Assembly: GCF_938040115.1 (NCBI RefSeq)
Contig: NZ_CALHXD010000229.1
Coordinates: 1-15,601 of the forward strand
Source: an uncultured Campylobacter sp.
GTDB taxonomy: Bacteria; Campylobacterota; Campylobacteria; Campylobacterales; Campylobacteraceae
Direction: 5' to 3'
Length of the DNA stretch: 15,601 nt
Shown here: one piece after another, positions 13,963 to 15,601 of the stretch
How the letters are laid out: every line of letters begins with the position of its first letter
Numbering within the stretch: the first letter of the stretch is position 1
Position numbers and translations under genes: made by a program
Notes under the pieces: generated by a model
What the model saw: the letters and a program-made list of their open reading frames with translations, nothing else
Databases searched by the model: none
What the model was told of the DNA's origin: nothing

Positions 13963-15601
13963 ATGAGTGAAAATTTAAAATACGAGCCGGCGAAAATAGA
14001 AAAAAAATGGCAAGAAATTTGGAGCAAAAACGGCGAATTTGAGCCCAAAGACGACTATAGCCTGCCTAAAAAATACATCCTAAGCATGTTTCCGTATCCT
14101 AGCGGACGTATCCATATGGGGCACGTGAGAAACTACACCATCGGCGACGCCTTAGCTCGCTACTACCGCAAGCGCGGCTACAACGTCCTTCATCCGATTG
14201 GATTTGATAGCTTCGGTATGCCTGCAGAAAATGCGGCGATAAAGCACAAAATCCATCCTAAAATTTGGACTTACGAAAATATAGACTATATGCGCGGCGA
14301 GCTTGAGACGCTAGGGCTTAGCTTTTCTAAAAAGCGCGAGTTTGCGACATCTGACCCGCTTTATACTAAATTTGAGCAAGAGTTTTTCATCAAAATGTAC
14401 GAAAAGGGGCTGGTTTACCGCAAAAGCGCGGTCGTAAACTGGTGCGAATACGACCAAACCGTACTTGCTAACGAGCAAGTCGAGGACGGATGCTGCTGGA
14501 GATGCGGAAATGCCGTCATCCAGCGCGAGCTACCTGGCTACTATCTAAAGATCACCGATTACGCGCAGGAGCTGCTAGACGATCTAAAGCGCCTTGAAGG
14601 CAAATGGCCGTCTCAAGTGCTCACGATGCAGGAAAACTGGATCGGCAAGAGCTTTGGCTTAGAGTTTAAATTTGAGCTTGACGAGGAGTCGAAGCAAATT
14701 TTAGAAGGCGGCGAGCAGATAGAGGATTTTGAGGTATTTACTACGCGCCCGGATACGATTTACGGCGTTAGCTACGCGGCCTTGGCGCCTGAGCACAAGA
14801 TCGTAAAAAGACTACTTGACAGCGGTAAGCTAGAGGCGGATAAGGCTGAGCGAATCAGGAAAATTTTAAACCAAAGCCCGCGCGAACGCCAAGCTAGCGA
14901 AAAAGACGGACTGTTTTTGGGTATAAACGTCGTACACCCGCTAACGGGCGAAAAAGTGCCTGTTTGGGTGGCAAATTTCGTTTTAGCGGACTACGGTAGC
15001 GGCGCGGTTATGGCGGTGCCGGCTCACGATGAGCGCGACTATGAGTTTGCGAGCAAATTTGACCTACCGATAAAGTGGGTGGTTAAACCTGCGCAAGGCG
15101 AATTTGAGGGCGGCAAGGCGCTAACAGAATACGGAATATCTATAAATTCGCCGCTCATAAACGGTCTTGGCAGCGAAGAGGCAAAACTAAAAATCATAGA
15201 AAAATTTGAAGCGGACAAGATCGGCAAACGCGTCGTAAATTTTAAAATCCGCGACTGGGGTATCTCTAGACAGCGCTACTGGGGCGCGCCGATACCGATG
15301 GTGCACTGCAAGTGCTGCGGCGTCGTGCCTGAGAATATCGAAAATTTGCCTGTGACGCTACCTGACGACGTGCAGATAACAGGCGAGGGAAATCCGCTCG
15401 ATAAACACGAGAGCTGGAAGCACGTAAAGTGCCCAAAATGCGGCGGCGAGGCCGTTCGCGAGACCGATACGATGGATACGTTTTTTGAGAGTAGCTGGTA
15501 TTTCGCTAGATACGCGAGCGACGAAAAAACGTGGCAGGAACGCGCATTTGACGAAAAAAGCGTGAATTATTGGATGAATGTGGACCAGTACATCGGCGGT
15601 A
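13963..15601 (+). CDS. leuS: Leucyl-tRNA synthetase, 5' part (3' end outside the window)
   Basis: The visible 546 codons are open to the window edge. The enzyme charges tRNA-Leu with leucine. PYPSGRIHMGHVRNYTIGD (44-62) contains the class I HIGH motif in its LeuRS form HMGH (51-54). A cysteine cluster (C161, C177, C178, C181) marks the first zinc-binding region. TTRPDTIYG (260-268) and AHDERDYEF (354-362) belong to the editing domain that removes mischarged tRNA. DWGISRQRYWG (431-441) follows, then a second zinc module (HCKCCG at 448-453 with CPKCGG at 490-495). The KMSKS loop and tRNA-binding C-terminus lie beyond the window. AGGAG overlaps the preceding TAG stop codon and sets the start at 13963. 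Confidence 0.97.
   Translation, partial: MSENLKYEPAKIEKKWQEIWSKNGEFEPKDDYSLPKKYILSMFPYPSGRIHMGHVRNYTIGDALARYYRKRGYNVLHPIGFDSFGMPAENAAIKHKIHPKIWTYENIDYMRGELETLGLSFSKKREFATSDPLYTKFEQEFFIKMYEKGLVYRKSAVVNWCEYDQTVLANEQVEDGCCWRCGNAVIQRELPGYYLKITDYAQELLDDLKRLEGKWPSQVLTMQENWIGKSFGLEFKFELDEESKQILEGGEQIEDFEVFTTRPDTIYGVSYAALAPEHKIVKRLLDSGKLEADKAERIRKILNQSPRERQASEKDGLFLGINVVHPLTGEKVPVWVANFVLADYGSGAVMAVPAHDERDYEFASKFDLPIKWVVKPAQGEFEGGKALTEYGISINSPLINGLGSEEAKLKIIEKFEADKIGKRVVNFKIRDWGISRQRYWGAPIPMVHCKCCGVVPENIENLPVTLPDDVQITGEGNPLDKHESWKHVKCPKCGGEAVRETDTMDTFFESSWYFARYASDEKTWQERAFDEKSVNYWMNVDQYIGG

Noticed and set aside
1..15601. CRISPR array, tRNA, rRNA, insertion sequence, prophage or poly-G contingency tract
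   Set aside because: Reading both strands I found no regularly spaced repeats, tRNA-like cloverleaf, transposase or integrase sequence, or G/C run longer than five to six bases.

Overview
The window looks like chromosomal DNA of a Campylobacter species, most likely one of the higher-GC oral or enteric species such as the C. showae / C. rectus group. The species call is inference. It rests on the protein sequences (MetK, SecD/F, LeuRS and SstT are all of epsilonproteobacterial type), on the very frequent hexamer AAATTT between and within genes, and on gene order. From memory, C. jejuni also keeps leuS, secF, secD, yajC, lnt, metK, sstT and pepF close together. Almost everything here is core gene content. 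I see no insertion sequence, prophage, CRISPR array, tRNA or rRNA.

Layout. Bases 1-181 hold the last 59 codons of a probable LysR-family regulator (+). Bases 182-425 are a convergent intergenic region with several hairpins. Bases 426-3386 (-) encode a large TonB-dependent outer-membrane receptor of the hemoglobin/transferrin/lactoferrin class, with a possible Fur box upstream. After an AT-rich gap (3387-3752) comes a leftward group, read in the order sstT (Na+/serine-threonine symporter), pepF (M3 oligoendopeptidase), then a 145-residue protein that resembles the ClpXP adaptor SspB. sstT diverges from metK (7550-8752, +) across a 142-bp region with a recognisable sigma-70 type promoter for each. 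An uncharacterised four-helix membrane protein (8886-9485, +) follows metK and converges with lnt (9497-10798, -), with only 11 bp between them.

The right third is a tight rightward operon: yajC, secD, secF, a small DUF6394-type membrane protein and leuS. leuS runs off the window at codon 546. Genes in this operon overlap, abut or lie within 9 bp of each other, and ribosome binding sites overlap the preceding stop codons. yajC and lnt diverge with overlapping 5' ends, so the yajC promoter probably lies inside lnt.

Functionally the window joins iron/heme uptake (receptor), envelope biogenesis (Lnt for lipoproteins, YajC-SecDF for export), amino-acid and peptide use (SstT, PepF), methyl-donor supply (MetK) and translation (LeuRS). 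No obvious new multi-gene system is present. The most interesting leads are the SspB-like protein, the AAATTT-based hairpins at convergent gene ends (one carries the stop codons of both flanking genes), and the two uncharacterised membrane proteins.
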